A stretch of 64,000 nt of DNA from DATFVJ01 sp963851085 (GTDB taxonomy: Bacteria; Actinomycetota; Actinomycetes; Streptosporangiales; Streptosporangiaceae): NCBI GenBank assembly GCA_963851085.1, contig CAWKNX010000023.1, positions 1 to 64,000 of the forward strand, read 5' to 3'. Every line of letters begins with the position of its first letter. The stretch's first letter is position 1. The position numbers and the translations under genes were made by a program. Below, piece after piece: positions 1-8,407 of the stretch. The notes beneath the pieces are model-generated. The model was given only the letters and a program-made list of their open reading frames with translations. It did not search any database and had not been told where the DNA came from.

Positions 1-96
1 TGAGGGTTATCAGAAACTCTTCAGCACAAGCTTTTGCTGACCTATCCCAATTGTTATATTAAACTCTCTAATTTCGGTCCGGCGTGTCTAAAAGAC

Positions 97-161
97 AACG
101 GCTCCTCATATCGGTAGAAAGGAGGTGCTAGCCAAAACCCTCAACCGATGGAGGAGCCGTT
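97..161 (+). promoter_or_regulatory. Start-codon-sequestering hairpin in the IS leader
   Basis: Bases 97-115 and 144-161 are near-perfect inverted repeats, AACGGCTCCTC pairing with GAGGAGCCGTT and CGGT with ACCG. The transposase ATG (148) lies in the 3' arm, and the only good Shine-Dalgarno (GGAGG, 121-125) lies in the loop. Folded RNA would hide the start codon. In other IS families such structures stop translation from transcripts that read in from outside. That role here is inferred. Confidence 0.55.
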
Positions 162-939
162 GCGTTACCATCGTACCTTCGGGCTGGATGCCGAACAACT
201 CGATGACCTGGAAGCGCGTATCGAAGATATCCTTCCTGAGCCCTGGGATAAGGGAACCGGGCGGCCGAAGAGCCTCTCACTGCGGGAAGCGATTATGGTC
301 GCGCTGCTCTACAAGCGGCAGAATATGATCGAAGAAGTCATTGGCGATCTCTTCGGGATCTCGCAGGGCACCGTCTCGAACATCATGAGAGATTTCACCC
401 CGCTGATTGCTCAGGCGACCGCAGAATTCCGGCCGGACCCGAAGGAGGCCAAGGAGATGACCCGGGGCAGGCTGGTGCTGGTGGACGGCACGTTGTGGCC
501 GTGCTGGTCATGGGAGGGCGCCCGTGAGCTGTGGGCCGGGAAATACGGCACTACCGGTCATGGCAGCCTGATTATCGGCGATGAATTCGGAAATATAATC
601 TTCGTCTCGGGCCCGGCTCCTGGATGTGATCACGATATGAAGAAACTGGAAGGCGAGGTGAAGGAGATCCTGGATCTGGCCGGGGCCGTTATCGCGGACA
701 AGGGATTCCAAGGATCTGGCTACATCACGCCCGCCAAGAAGCCGCCGGGTCGTGAGCTATACGTGCGTGAACACCAATACAATAACCAGGTCAGTTCTAT
801 CCGCGCTCCCATCGAGCGCGCAGTTGCGCACCTCAAGGCATGGAAGATCCTTTTCACCGATTACCGGCGGCCGCTCCGCACGTTTCTTGATTCTTTCCGC
901 GCGGCCATCGGCCTCTATTTCTTCGAATCGAGTTTCTAA
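148..939 (+). CDS. IS5-family transposase (DDE_Tnp_4 type)
   Basis: A 263-residue transposase that would cut and rejoin the ends of its own element. The N-terminal part (about 45-95) holds a helix-turn-helix (FGISQGTVSNIM). The catalytic acidic triad appears intact: Asp in VDGTLWP, Asp in VIADKGFQG and Glu in RAPIERAVAH. The length is normal for the family. The ATG at 148 is chosen because the protein begins with the usual short leader before the helical domain. The Shine-Dalgarno lies unusually far upstream (121-125), in the loop of a hairpin that covers the start. The gene looks intact, so the element may be active. Confidence 0.87.
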   Translation: MEEPLRYHRTFGLDAEQLDDLEARIEDILPEPWDKGTGRPKSLSLREAIMVALLYKRQNMIEEVIGDLFGISQGTVSNIMRDFTPLIAQATAEFRPDPKEAKEMTRGRLVLVDGTLWPCWSWEGARELWAGKYGTTGHGSLIIGDEFGNIIFVSGPAPGCDHDMKKLEGEVKEILDLAGAVIADKGFQGSGYITPAKKPPGRELYVREHQYNNQVSSIRAPIERAVAHLKAWKILFTDYRRPLRTFLDSFRAAIGLYFFESSF

Positions 940-950
940 TAACCCTCCGT

Positions 951-1042
951 CTTGTGCGCGCGTCTTGTGTGCCCGTCTCGTGCGCGCGTCTTGTGCGCCC
1001 GTCTCGCGCGCGCGTCCCCTGCGCCCGTCTCCTGCGCCCGTC
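951..1042. repeat. Low-complexity tandem repeat after the IS
   Basis: About three degenerate copies of a 26-28 bp unit built from GCGCGCGTC, TTGTG and GCCCGTCTC. It can be read through in several frames, but those readings are Arg/Cys-rich nonsense. It lies between the IS and the transglycosylase gene and no gene is seen in it. Confidence 0.5.
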
Positions 1043-1155
1043 ACCCCCGTCCCGGATCGGTGCTGTGGCTCCATTCGTTGGCTATGTTCAGATGCGCGGG
1101 TACGACGCTGCTGAAGCCCAGCGAACCGCAAGGGTCTCACCGTGGAGCGACAGCA

Positions 1156-2010
1156 ATGACCGTGCGGGAACCGGGGCCGGCCGATGGGCACGCCGACGCG
1201 CAGGATGCCGCCGCGGGCGCGGGGGACCGGGCTACGGAGGGCCCGGTGCGCCCGCGCGATCTGCGCCGCCGTGGCCGCGGGCTGCGCTGGCTACGCCGCG
1301 CCGCGGCGGTCGTCGCCGCCCTGTGCCTGCTCGCGATCGCCGGATTCGGCGGGCTGCTCGCCTTCACGCCGTCGGCCGGAAACGCGCAGAACCTGGTGCG
1401 GGCGCAGGACCGGGAGCATCATGCTGTCTACCCAGGTCCGCCGGTTCCCGCGCGCTTCGCCGCGTCTCTCATCGCCACCGAGGATCACAGGTTCCGGTCC
1501 GAGCCGGGGATCGACCCGTTCGCGATCGGCCGGGTCGTCCTGGCCAAGGTGACGGGCGGCGGTGACCAGGGCGGCGCCACGCTCTACCAGCAGCTGGCCA
1601 AGCTGCTGTACACGTCGGCAGGCTCCGGGGCCCTGGCCAAGGCGGAGCAGGTGGCACTGGCGATCAAGCTGGATTTGACCTACAGCAAGACGCAGATCCT
1701 TCAGATGTACGCCGACGTCGCCTACTTCGGTCACGGCTTCTACGGTCTTGCCGCCGCGAGCTGCGGCTACTTCGGGCAGCAGCCTGCGCAGCTTTCCTGG
1801 CCTCAGGCGGCGATGCTGGCGGGCCTGGTGCTTGAACCGTCCGCCGACGATCCGCTCGACCATCCGGCCAGGGCACGGTCGCGTGAAGCGCACGTGCTCG
1901 GCAGGCTCGTCGCCACGCAGGTGCTGACCCGTGCCCAAGCCGCCTCCGCGTTCACGCAGCCGCTTTCCCGCCTCGTCGACCAGGCAGGTAGCGGCTGCGC
2001 CTCTGGCTGA
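1156..2010 (+). CDS. Membrane-anchored GT51 peptidoglycan transglycosylase
   Basis: A 284-residue protein with a basic cytoplasmic N-terminus (1-48), one transmembrane anchor (about 50-70) and a GT51 domain outside the membrane. Catalytic Glu109 lies in ATEDHRF and the second family motif in GGATLYQQLAK (139-149), followed by QILQMYADVAYFG. The domain polymerises lipid II into glycan strands. There is no transpeptidase domain, so it resembles a monofunctional transglycosylase or a truncated class A PBP. The ATG at 1156 is chosen because GGAG (1144-1147) precedes it at good spacing; in-frame codons further upstream encode the low-complexity repeat. It is probably a flanking gene and not part of either cluster. 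Confidence 0.8.
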   Translation: MTVREPGPADGHADAQDAAAGAGDRATEGPVRPRDLRRRGRGLRWLRRAAAVVAALCLLAIAGFGGLLAFTPSAGNAQNLVRAQDREHHAVYPGPPVPARFAASLIATEDHRFRSEPGIDPFAIGRVVLAKVTGGGDQGGATLYQQLAKLLYTSAGSGALAKAEQVALAIKLDLTYSKTQILQMYADVAYFGHGFYGLAAASCGYFGQQPAQLSWPQAAMLAGLVLEPSADDPLDHPARARSREAHVLGRLVATQVLTRAQAASAFTQPLSRLVDQAGSGCASG

Positions 2011-2101
2011 TGACCGGGGGCACGGCTGGCATGGGGGGACGGCTGGCATGGGAGGACGGCTGGCATGGGGGACGGCTGGCCCGGTGGATACGGTCGGCCT
2101 C

Positions 2102-3772
2102 CTAGCCCGGTGGCGGCTCACCTTCCGGCCTTGGCGCAAGTCCCCAAGGCGGGCCGCCTGGCACGTTCGGCGGGTGGATAGTACCTTGCCAGGGCACCGG
2201 ACCCTGGGCAGGCCTGGCCCCATGTCCGTGGGATCCCGGCCCGAAGCGGGCCGGGCCGCCGGTCGCGTGGGAGGGTGCGGTGGGCCGTGTCGGCAGCCGG
2301 GAGGTGGCGTCGGTGTAACTCCGCTGGCCGGGCTGTGGCTGGCCGGGATGCGCGGGCCGGAACTGGCCGGCCGGTGCGGGCCGGAACTGGCCAGGCGGTG
2401 CGGGCCGGAACTGGCCGGCCGGAGCGGGCCGGAACTGGCTGGGCGGCCCTGCGGAATGCGCGGGCATGAACTGCGGCAGCACGTCGGTCGATTCGCCCAT
2501 GTCGTCCTCGGGCAAGCTGGCGGTCAGCCCAGGCGCGCGGATGACCGCGACGACCGACATCGCGAGCAGCACGGCCAGGAATAGCACGAAAAGGAGGATG
2601 GCGTCGCTGAGCAGGGACGCCCCGAAGCTGGGCGCGACTGCCGGCGCAACTGCCTGCGCGGCCCCCGCGACGGAGGTGTGCCGAGGGCTGGGCACCTGCC
2701 CCACGGCAGCCGAACCGATCACGGCGGCGAGCATGAGTGCGCGCGCCGCGTCGGCGGTGCCGTAGCCCGAGCCGTCCGACTGCCCCCCGCGCGGGTGAAA
2801 CACGGTGCTGTGCGTCAGCGCCTCCGTCACCTGGGCAGGCGTGAAGGCCGGGTAACGTGACTTGATCAAGGCTGCCATCCCCGCGACCACTGCACTGGCC
2901 GCACTCGTGCTGTTGAACATGGCGTATCCACCTGACGCTGTCGCTGCCACCAGGCCCGCCCCTGCGGCGGTCAGCTTCACGTAGGCGCGGCGGTTCGTGA
3001 ACGGGGCTTTGACGATGTTGCTGTCGAACGCGCCGACCGAGATCACGCCTGGGTAGGCGGCCGGGTAGTTGATGCGGTCGGCGCCGGCGCCGTCGTCACC
3101 CGCGGGCGCCACCAGGACCACGCCCTTGGCGAGCGCGTACGCGACCGCCGCCTGCTCCGCAGGGCTTCCGCCTGCCGCCGTTCCGCCGGGATCAAGCGGC
3201 AGGTCGACAACCTGGGCGCCATGATCGGCGGCGTACCTGACGCCCGCCGCGATCGCGGCGGGCTGGCGCGACGCGATCGCCAGATCCGCCTGCAACGGGT
3301 CGCCGCTTTCCATGATCACCCTGATGGACAGGATCCTTGCCTGGCGGGCCACGCCGACGATCCCCTCGCTGCCGCCAGGCCCATGCCCGTGACCCGCGAT
3401 CAGGCTCGCCATCGCTGTCCCGCGGATCCCCCAATAGGGCCCGCCGCTGTGACGGCCTGACCCAGTGAAGTCGGGTCCCGTGGTCACCCGGCCGCGCAGG
3501 TCGGGCGTGGCCGGGTCAACACCCGTGTCGAGGAGCGCCACCGTGATTCCCGACCCCTCGGACGTGGCCCATGCCTTCGTGACGTGCAGTGCCTGTAGCC
3601 ACCACTCCTGGCCGCGGACCTGACCGGCGCGCGCGGGTGATGCCGCAGCCGCAATCCAGACGGCGAGCGCCAGCACGAGCGCCAGCACGAGCGCCAGCAC
3701 GAGCGGAGCCTTCGCGCGGCGGGGGAAGCTCAGCACAGCGTCTTTGCCTTCCGACGGTGGATAAGACCGCAT
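2102..3772 (-). CDS. Mycosin-like subtilisin homologue, probable pseudoprotease
   Basis: A 556-residue S8-family protein arranged like a type VII secretion mycosin: signal peptide (about 22-48), subtilase domain (about 55-345), transmembrane helix (about 380-405) and a Pro-rich tail facing the cytosol. Asp82 is in ALLDTGVD and Ser290 in NSTSAAS. The position of the catalytic His (normally HGT) reads IRGTAMAS, so His is Arg117, a CAC-to-CGC type change. The oxyanion Asn of the usual AGNDG motif is Asp in AGDDG. It is therefore unlikely to be an active protease. No EccB, EccC or EccD gene is nearby. The tail contains 8-residue repeats (PAPAGQFR). Confidence 0.75.
   Translation of the reverse strand: MRSYPPSEGKDAVLSFPRRAKAPLVLALVLALVLALAVWIAAAASPARAGQVRGQEWWLQALHVTKAWATSEGSGITVALLDTGVDPATPDLRGRVTTGPDFTGSGRHSGGPYWGIRGTAMASLIAGHGHGPGGSEGIVGVARQARILSIRVIMESGDPLQADLAIASRQPAAIAAGVRYAADHGAQVVDLPLDPGGTAAGGSPAEQAAVAYALAKGVVLVAPAGDDGAGADRINYPAAYPGVISVGAFDSNIVKAPFTNRRAYVKLTAAGAGLVAATASGGYAMFNSTSAASAVVAGMAALIKSRYPAFTPAQVTEALTHSTVFHPRGGQSDGSGYGTADAARALMLAAVIGSAAVGQVPSPRHTSVAGAAQAVAPAVAPSFGASLLSDAILLFVLFLAVLLAMSVVAVIRAPGLTASLPEDDMGESTDVLPQFMPAHSAGPPSQFRPAPAGQFRPAPPGQFRPAPAGQFRPAHPGQPQPGQRSYTDATSRLPTRPTAPSHATGGPARFGPGSHGHGARPAQGPVPWQGTIHPPNVPGGPPWGLAPRPEGEPPPG
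2352..2447. repeat. 24-bp tandem repeat, four copies
   Basis: Four 24-bp units start at 2352, 2376, 2400 and 2424. On the minus strand they encode the PAPAGQFR-type octapeptides in the C-terminal tail of the subtilase-like protein. The period keeps the reading frame. Confidence 0.8.
3665..3705. repeat. 12-bp tandem repeat in a signal peptide
   Basis: Just over three copies of GAGCGCCAGCAC, encoding the LVLA repeats of the hydrophobic core of the subtilase signal peptide. Slippage here would lengthen or shorten the hydrophobic core by four residues at a time without breaking the frame. Confidence 0.75.
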
Positions 3773-3907
3773 TGTGCCATCTGCGTGCCCCGGAACTTGG
3801 GTCGATTCGCATCCCGCTGCGCTTTCTTCGTGTGATCACGGAAAAGGCGTGTTGACCCAGGGCCGGCCTTTCGTGGCCGCGCCATTGTCACAAGTGCGCG
3901 GACCGAA

Positions 3908-4012
3908 CACCCATGGGCACGTGATCGGAAGGTCGCCGGGCCGGCCGCATGCCAGCGATCGCAGCGTGGTCATGGTCGCAGTGAAACCGCAGGCTGGCAC
4001 GCGGCATTCGGG
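3908..4012 (-). pseudogene. Remnant: duplicated 3' end of an alpha/beta hydrolase
   Basis: Directly downstream of the hydrolase at 4029-4814, the minus strand reads RMPRASLRFHCDHDH and then IAGMRPARRPSDH. The intact gene ends RMPGASLRFHHDYDH and then FARGVAAQVID. The DNA run GTGAAACCGCAGGCTGGC is present in both (about 3981 and 4133). This is a decayed partial copy of the last 35 to 40 codons and has no start of its own. It indicates a tandem duplication followed by deletion. Confidence 0.6.
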
Positions 4013-4028
4013 AACGTCCGGCCCCGTG

Positions 4029-4814
4029 TTATCCCACCGTATTGGACGTCGCCGTTGCCGCGTCGACCAGGTCGATGACCTGCGCCGCGACGCCTCGTGC
4101 GAACCGGAAATGGCAGAAGTGGTCGTAGTCATGGTGAAACCGCAGGCTGGCGCCAGGCATCCGGTCGGCGAGCGCGGTGGCATCCGCATGCGACAGCGTC
4201 GCGTCGGCGCCACCCGCCACGACGAGCGTCGGTGTCTCGACGTTGTCGAGCCGAAGGTTCCCGCTCGCCACGAACTCGTTGAACACGGTGAGGAAGCCAA
4301 CCGGCCCGACCCGGTCAAGCGCCAGGTCCATCATGGTCGCCAGCACGTCCGGCTGAATCGAGTCGGCGCGGGCGCCCATGCGTGCCCGCACGCTGTCCCT
4401 GATGTGCTGGACGAACATGGACCGGGAACGGTCGAGCATGCGCCAGGTCACCGGCTGGCTCGGCCGCCGGTACATGGGGCACACGAGCGCCACCGCCCGC
4501 CCTGGACGGGAGTCGAACCTGCAGAGAAGTTCCAGCGCCGCGTTCGCGCCGAACGAGTGCGCCACCAGTGCGTCCGGGGTCGTGTCGAGCATGTCGAGCC
4601 CGTCCCCGAGCCAATGGCCAGGCGACCGGCCGCGCCAGCTGTAGTCATTGCCTGGCCGCCAGGGCAGGTCGAGCGCGACAAGCCGCCAGTCCGGGTTCAG
4701 TTCCGCGGCCAGCGGCATCCAGCTAGTCCAGGAATCCTCGAGTCCGTGCGCGAACGCGACCAGAGGCGCGCCGGGCACTCCCGGTGCAAGCGTGTGTGCA
4801 ACGACGCCAGTCAT
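4029..4814 (-). CDS. Alpha/beta hydrolase
   Basis: A 261-residue alpha/beta-fold hydrolase. The oxyanion HG motif is FAHGLEDS (21-28), the nucleophile elbow is AHSFGA with Ser87, and the late His is probably in FHHDYDHFCH near residue 230. The substrate cannot be read from the sequence; ester, thioester or lactone are possible. It is divergent from the DAHP synthase across a 336-bp gap that could hold both promoters. A decayed duplicate of its 3' end lies immediately downstream. It is only distantly related to the three mutually similar hydrolases elsewhere in the window. Confidence 0.75.
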   Translation of the reverse strand: MTGVVAHTLAPGVPGAPLVAFAHGLEDSWTSWMPLAAELNPDWRLVALDLPWRPGNDYSWRGRSPGHWLGDGLDMLDTTPDALVAHSFGANAALELLCRFDSRPGRAVALVCPMYRRPSQPVTWRMLDRSRSMFVQHIRDSVRARMGARADSIQPDVLATMMDLALDRVGPVGFLTVFNEFVASGNLRLDNVETPTLVVAGGADATLSHADATALADRMPGASLRFHHDYDHFCHFRFARGVAAQVIDLVDAATATSNTVG

Positions 4815-5150
4815 CGGTGCCTCTTCTCAGCTTTACCAGCGCAAAGGCGGTAAGTTATCGGTCGGCACGTTCGCACCACAACATCGTCTGCGGCGGTGAC
4901 GGCGCGCCGCATCTCCTGAAATGCTGCGCAGGGCCGGCAAAATCCCGCCGGATCGAGTCTGCCGAGATGAGCCTCTTACCTGGCAAGGTGGAAGAAGCAG
5001 GTTTTCACCCGGCTCGTTAGCGTCACGACAGATGGGACTTCCGCGCATTGCTGCCCCGGGTAAGTGAGCCGGGGTTCACTGCAGCGCCCGAAAGCATCCT
5101 AAACCGGCTGGCTCCCCGGGGCCATGTTTGTGACGTGAGGCTACCGAAAT
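4815..5150. other. Divergent intergenic region
   Basis: This 336-bp gap separates the minus-strand hydrolase from the plus-strand DAHP synthase and should hold both promoters. I see no gene in it and no clear operator or terminator. It is GC-rich with a short inverted stretch around 5070-5120 (GAGCCGGGG and later CCCCGG). Confidence 0.4.
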
Positions 5151-6200
5151 ATGGTCATCGTGATGGCCGCCGAAGCGACGGCAGCCGATGTTCAGGCGAT
5201 CGTCACGCGAGTGGACTCGGTCGGCGGTGAGGCGTTCGTCAGCCGCGGGATAAGCCGGACCATCATCGGCCTGGTGGGTGATATTGACCAGTTCGTCATG
5301 CTGAACTTGCCGGCGATGCGGGGGGTGCGCGATGTGATGCGGGTTTCCGCGAAGTACAAGCTGGTCAGCCGCGAGCACTATCCAGATCGGTCGGTGGTGC
5401 AGGTTCGTGGCGTACCGATTGGCCCGAAGACCGTGACGCTGATCGCGGGGCCGTGCGCGGTCGAGACGCCGGACCAGACCCTTGCCGCGGCCCGGATGGC
5501 ACAGGCGGCAGGCGCCACGCTGCTGCGCGGCGGAGCGTTCAAGCCGCGTACATCGCCCTACGCCTTCCAGGGTCTCGGCGAGCGCGGGCTCAAGATCCTT
5601 GCCGAGGTGCGGGACGAGACCGGGCTTCCTGTCGTCACAGAGATCGTGGACGCGCACGACGTCGACATGGTCGCCTGCTACGCCGACATGCTTCAGATCG
5701 GCACCCGCAACATGCAGAACTTCCCCTTGCTCCAGGCAGTCGGGTCGGCCGGCCTGCCGGTGCTGCTCAAACGGGGCATGAGCGCCACGATCGAGGAATG
5801 GCTGATGGCAGCCGAATACATCGCCCAGCGGGGCAACCTCGACATCGTGCTGTGCGAGCGTGGTATCCGCACATTCGAGACCGCCACGCGCAACACGCTC
5901 GACATCTCCGCGGTACCGGTGGCGCAGCGCCTGTCGCACCTGCCGGTCATCGTCGACCCATCGCACTCGGGCGGCCGGCGCGACCTCGTCCTGCCGCTCA
6001 GCAGCGCCGCCGTCGCGGTTGGCGCGGACGGCGTCATCGTCGATGTGCACCCTCAGCCCGACATCGCGCTGTGCGACGGGTCGCAGGCGCTGGTGGAGGA
6101 TGACCTTGACGCGCTCGCGCGGGCAATAGCGGAACTCAGCATGGTGATGGGCCGCCATCTGGTGACGCCGATGGAACTGCTGGCCGGGGTCGGTGCCTGA
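5151..6200 (+). CDS. 3-deoxy-7-phosphoheptulonate (DAHP) synthase, type I
   Basis: A 349-residue DAHP synthase that condenses phosphoenolpyruvate with erythrose 4-phosphate, the first step of the shikimate pathway. The first 70 or so residues form a ferredoxin-like/ACT-like domain as in Thermotoga-type enzymes. The barrel follows with LIAGPCAVE, LRGGAFKPRTSPY, QIGTRNMQNF, LLKRGMSATIEEW, VIVDPSHSGGRRD and DVHPQPD, which carry the phosphate- and metal-binding residues. A copy inside a biosynthetic cluster normally boosts aromatic precursor supply. Here it fits the hydroxymandelate synthase-like gene at 36720, whose substrate comes from prephenate. GAGG lies upstream of the ATG. The transcript seems to end in the following gap. 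Confidence 0.9.
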   Translation: MVIVMAAEATAADVQAIVTRVDSVGGEAFVSRGISRTIIGLVGDIDQFVMLNLPAMRGVRDVMRVSAKYKLVSREHYPDRSVVQVRGVPIGPKTVTLIAGPCAVETPDQTLAAARMAQAAGATLLRGGAFKPRTSPYAFQGLGERGLKILAEVRDETGLPVVTEIVDAHDVDMVACYADMLQIGTRNMQNFPLLQAVGSAGLPVLLKRGMSATIEEWLMAAEYIAQRGNLDIVLCERGIRTFETATRNTLDISAVPVAQRLSHLPVIVDPSHSGGRRDLVLPLSSAAVAVGADGVIVDVHPQPDIALCDGSQALVEDDLDALARAIAELSMVMGRHLVTPMELLAGVGA

Positions 6201-6720
6201 GGCCGCCGTTCCCGGCGTCAGCGGCTCCCCGGCTGAGTTGGCCCATGCCTGGACGTTCTCGGCTCGGCCGGGTCGCTGGCAGCGATCAAGGAGAAGAGCT
6301 CCGCCTGCGCAGCAACCCCGCCATGGACCAGAAGTCCGCAATGGCGAAGATGTGCCACCGCTGACGTGGAGATCATCCTGATCTCGTGATCGCCGGTCTC
6401 CCGGCGTACCGGTGATCTGCGGATTTGAATGGGGGATTGACGCATACGATCAGTGGGAGGTGGAGCGCCGACTGGCCATGGTGGACCCGGAACTGAGCGG
6501 CTTCGCCTACGCAGGTGTGACAATGGCATTTACCATCCTAGGATTGCCGTGACCGGGATCAGTAATACCTGCGGGCTATTCCGTGCCTGTTTAACTCAAG
6601 CTGAGCAATCTAGAACAGGACACGAAGGGCCGGCCGGAACTACTCTGTCTGTGCAGGCTGTTGTGCGGGATTTGCATGTCTGGCCTCGTGTCATTTTCTC
6701 TTCATAAATACCTAGGAGGC
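6201..6720. other. Intergenic region with promoter of the monooxygenase operon
   Basis: This 520-bp non-coding stretch has no convincing gene; the short readings in it lack ribosome sites and family features. Its distal part (6600-6720) is clearly related to the region upstream of the aryl-adenylate gene at 28580-28779. It holds one copy of an AGCAATC motif and ends in an AGGAGG ribosome site. Confidence 0.55.
6602..6620 (+). promoter_or_regulatory. AGCAATC motif, copy upstream of a monooxygenase
   Basis: TGAGCAATCTAGAACAGG, about 100 bp before the start codon. Closely similar elements occur at 28581, 37926 and 11957, always in the gap before a plus-strand cluster A gene. It is a candidate binding site or promoter element for a shared regulator; no regulator gene lies in the window. 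Confidence 0.45.
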
Positions 6721-7905
6721 ATGGTGCCAACCACCAAGGTCCCGACGCGGGAAGAACTGGTCCACCGCGCAACACAGACGGCGCCAGTGCTGCGAAAGAA
6801 CGCGGCCTGGTCCGAGGAGAACCGGCGGCTGCACGACGAATCGATCGAGGCGCTGGCCGACGCCGGCATATTCCGGCTGCGGACGCCGGCCCGCTACGGC
6901 GGATACGAAGCGGACACACGGACGCTGGTCGACATCGCCACCGAGCTCGGCCGGGCCGATGGCGCCACGTCCTGGGTGGCTTCGGTGTACTGGATCCCCA
7001 CCTGGATGACGTGCATGTTCCCCGACGAGGTCCAGGACGAGGTGTTCGCCACGCCGGACGTGCGGGTGTGCGGAACGCTGAGCCCGTCGGGCATGGCGGC
7101 GCCGGCCGAGGGCGGCGTGGTACTCAACGGCAAGTGGGGCTTCATCAGCGGGGCGCTGCACAGCCACTGGCAGGAGATCATCGCGATCTTCATCCCGCCG
7201 GACGGCGAGCCGTACCCGATCATTGCCCTGGTCCCGATGTCAGACCTGCTCATCGTCGACGACTGGCACACCTGGGGACTGCGGGGGACCGGCAGCGTCA
7301 GCACGGTGGCGCAAGATGTGTTCATCCCGGCCGAGCGGGTGCTGCCGCTGCCCGCGGTGCTGCAGGGGCAGGGCTCGTCGGAGCTGAACGCCGGCTCCCC
7401 GATCTACCGGGCTCCGCTGCTCCCGGTCGCGTCGGCATCCTCCGTGGGCACCGTGGTCGGCCTGGCCAAGGCAGCGAGGGATGCCTTCGACAAGCGGCTG
7501 CCGGACAGGAAGATCACCTACACCAGCTACGAAAGCCAGCGCGAGGCACCGATTACCCACCTCCAGATCGCGGAGGCGGCCATGAAGATCGACGAGGCGC
7601 AGTTCCACGCGCACCGGCTGTCCGCACTGGTCGACACCAAGAGCGCCGAGGGCACGCCGTGGAAGCTGGAGGACCGGGCGCTTGCCCGGGGCGACCTTGG
7701 TGCGGTGTGCCGGCTCGCGGACCAGGCCGCGGGCACGCTCGCGGTGGCGAGCGGCGGCTCGTCCATCTACAACAGCGTGCCGATCCAACGGATCGCACGC
7801 GACATCAGCGCGGTCAGCCTGCATGCGCTGATGCATCCCGACACCAATGCCGAGCTGTACGGGCGCGTCCTGTGCGGCCTCGAGCCCAACACCCTCTATA
7901 TCTAG
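6721..7905 (+). CDS. Acyl-CoA-dehydrogenase-fold flavin monooxygenase
   Basis: About 394 residues of the acyl-CoA dehydrogenase fold, nearest in type to reduced-flavin-dependent monooxygenases (HsaA/HpaC-partnered, class D) and not to true dehydrogenases. RLRTPARYGGYEAD, a family-typical mid-region (GKWGFISGALHS, WGLRGTGSVS) and a C-terminal helical domain are visible. It probably hydroxylates an aromatic or carrier-bound intermediate and needs a flavin reductase, none of which is seen here. AGGAGG (6714-6719) ends one base before ATG 6721 but four bases before GTG 6724, so the GTG may be the real start. The N-terminus (MVPTT then REELVH) is shared with the aryl-adenylate protein at 28779. 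A second family member lies at 33077. It probably forms an operon with the next two genes. Confidence 0.8.
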   Translation: MVPTTKVPTREELVHRATQTAPVLRKNAAWSEENRRLHDESIEALADAGIFRLRTPARYGGYEADTRTLVDIATELGRADGATSWVASVYWIPTWMTCMFPDEVQDEVFATPDVRVCGTLSPSGMAAPAEGGVVLNGKWGFISGALHSHWQEIIAIFIPPDGEPYPIIALVPMSDLLIVDDWHTWGLRGTGSVSTVAQDVFIPAERVLPLPAVLQGQGSSELNAGSPIYRAPLLPVASASSVGTVVGLAKAARDAFDKRLPDRKITYTSYESQREAPITHLQIAEAAMKIDEAQFHAHRLSALVDTKSAEGTPWKLEDRALARGDLGAVCRLADQAAGTLAVASGGSSIYNSVPIQRIARDISAVSLHALMHPDTNAELYGRVLCGLEPNTLYI

Positions 7906-7946
7906 CCTGCCGCTTCGTCAGCCGATAGGGAAGAAAAGGAAACATC

Positions 7947-8402
7947 ATGTCAACCACCACGCAAGAAGCCGTCGCCGGCCCGTCCGCCGCGGATCAGGCC
8001 GCGGTCGCTGCCCTGACCCAGCGTGTCATCGCCGCGTGGGCGTACGGGGACGGCGACGCGTTCGCCGATGTCTTCGTCGAAGAAGGGACCATGATCCTTC
8101 CTGGCCTTTTCAAGAAGGGCCGGGAGGAGATCCGTGCGTACCTGAAGGAGGCGTACCAGGGCCCGTACAAGAACACCCAGGTGACCGGTCGGCCGCTGGA
8201 CCTCAGGTTCTTTGGGCCGGACGCCGGCATCCTGATCACGCAGGGCGGCGTGCTCGCGGCCGGCGAGAACGAGGTCTCCGACGAACAGGCCATCCGGGCC
8301 ACCTGGACCGTCGTCAGGCGTGATGGGCAGTGGCGGCTTGCGGCCTATCAGAACAGCCCGGCCAAGACGAAGCTGCCCGATCCCGGCACATCGGGGCGCT
8401 GA
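7947..8402 (+). CDS. SgcJ/EcaC-family NTF2-like protein
   Basis: A 151-residue protein of the SnoaL/NTF2-like superfamily and the SgcJ/EcaC subfamily. The typical opening (ADQAAVAALTQRVIAAWAYGD) leads into FVEEGTMILPG, GREEIRAYLKEAY and a C-terminal TWTVVRRDGQWRLAAYQNSP. SgcJ-type proteins recur in enediyne and other aromatic polyketide clusters; their reactions are poorly defined and may involve isomerisation, hydration or accessory roles. A ribosome site lies upstream (GGGAAGAAAAGG). The gene ends five bases before the TTG start of the DUF899 gene, so the two are probably co-translated. Confidence 0.8.
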   Translation: MSTTTQEAVAGPSAADQAAVAALTQRVIAAWAYGDGDAFADVFVEEGTMILPGLFKKGREEIRAYLKEAYQGPYKNTQVTGRPLDLRFFGPDAGILITQGGVLAAGENEVSDEQAIRATWTVVRRDGQWRLAAYQNSPAKTKLPDPGTSGR

Positions 8403-8407
8403 GGATC

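Larger units (their letters stand above)
2..947 (+). mobile_element. IS5-type insertion sequence, complete
   Basis: An 18-bp inverted repeat bounds the element: left copy 2-19, right copy 930-947, 17 of 18 bases matching. A single transposase gene fills the inside and its stop codon lies within the right repeat. The DNA is visibly less GC-rich than its surroundings. The left flank is only one base, so a target duplication cannot be checked. The window begins almost exactly at the element end, as often happens where a contig breaks at a repeat. Confidence 0.88.

Noticed and set aside
125..328. Small frame starting at a GTG close to the good ribosome site of the IS
   Set aside because: It is in another frame from the transposase, has no domain and ends early; the ribosome site more likely serves the transposase through the hairpin. 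A frameshift-fusion was considered, but the 148 frame is complete by itself.
5076..6341. 421-codon minus-strand frame across the DAHP synthase
   Set aside because: It is antisense to a complete DAHP synthase with conserved motifs; composition is typical of a shadow.
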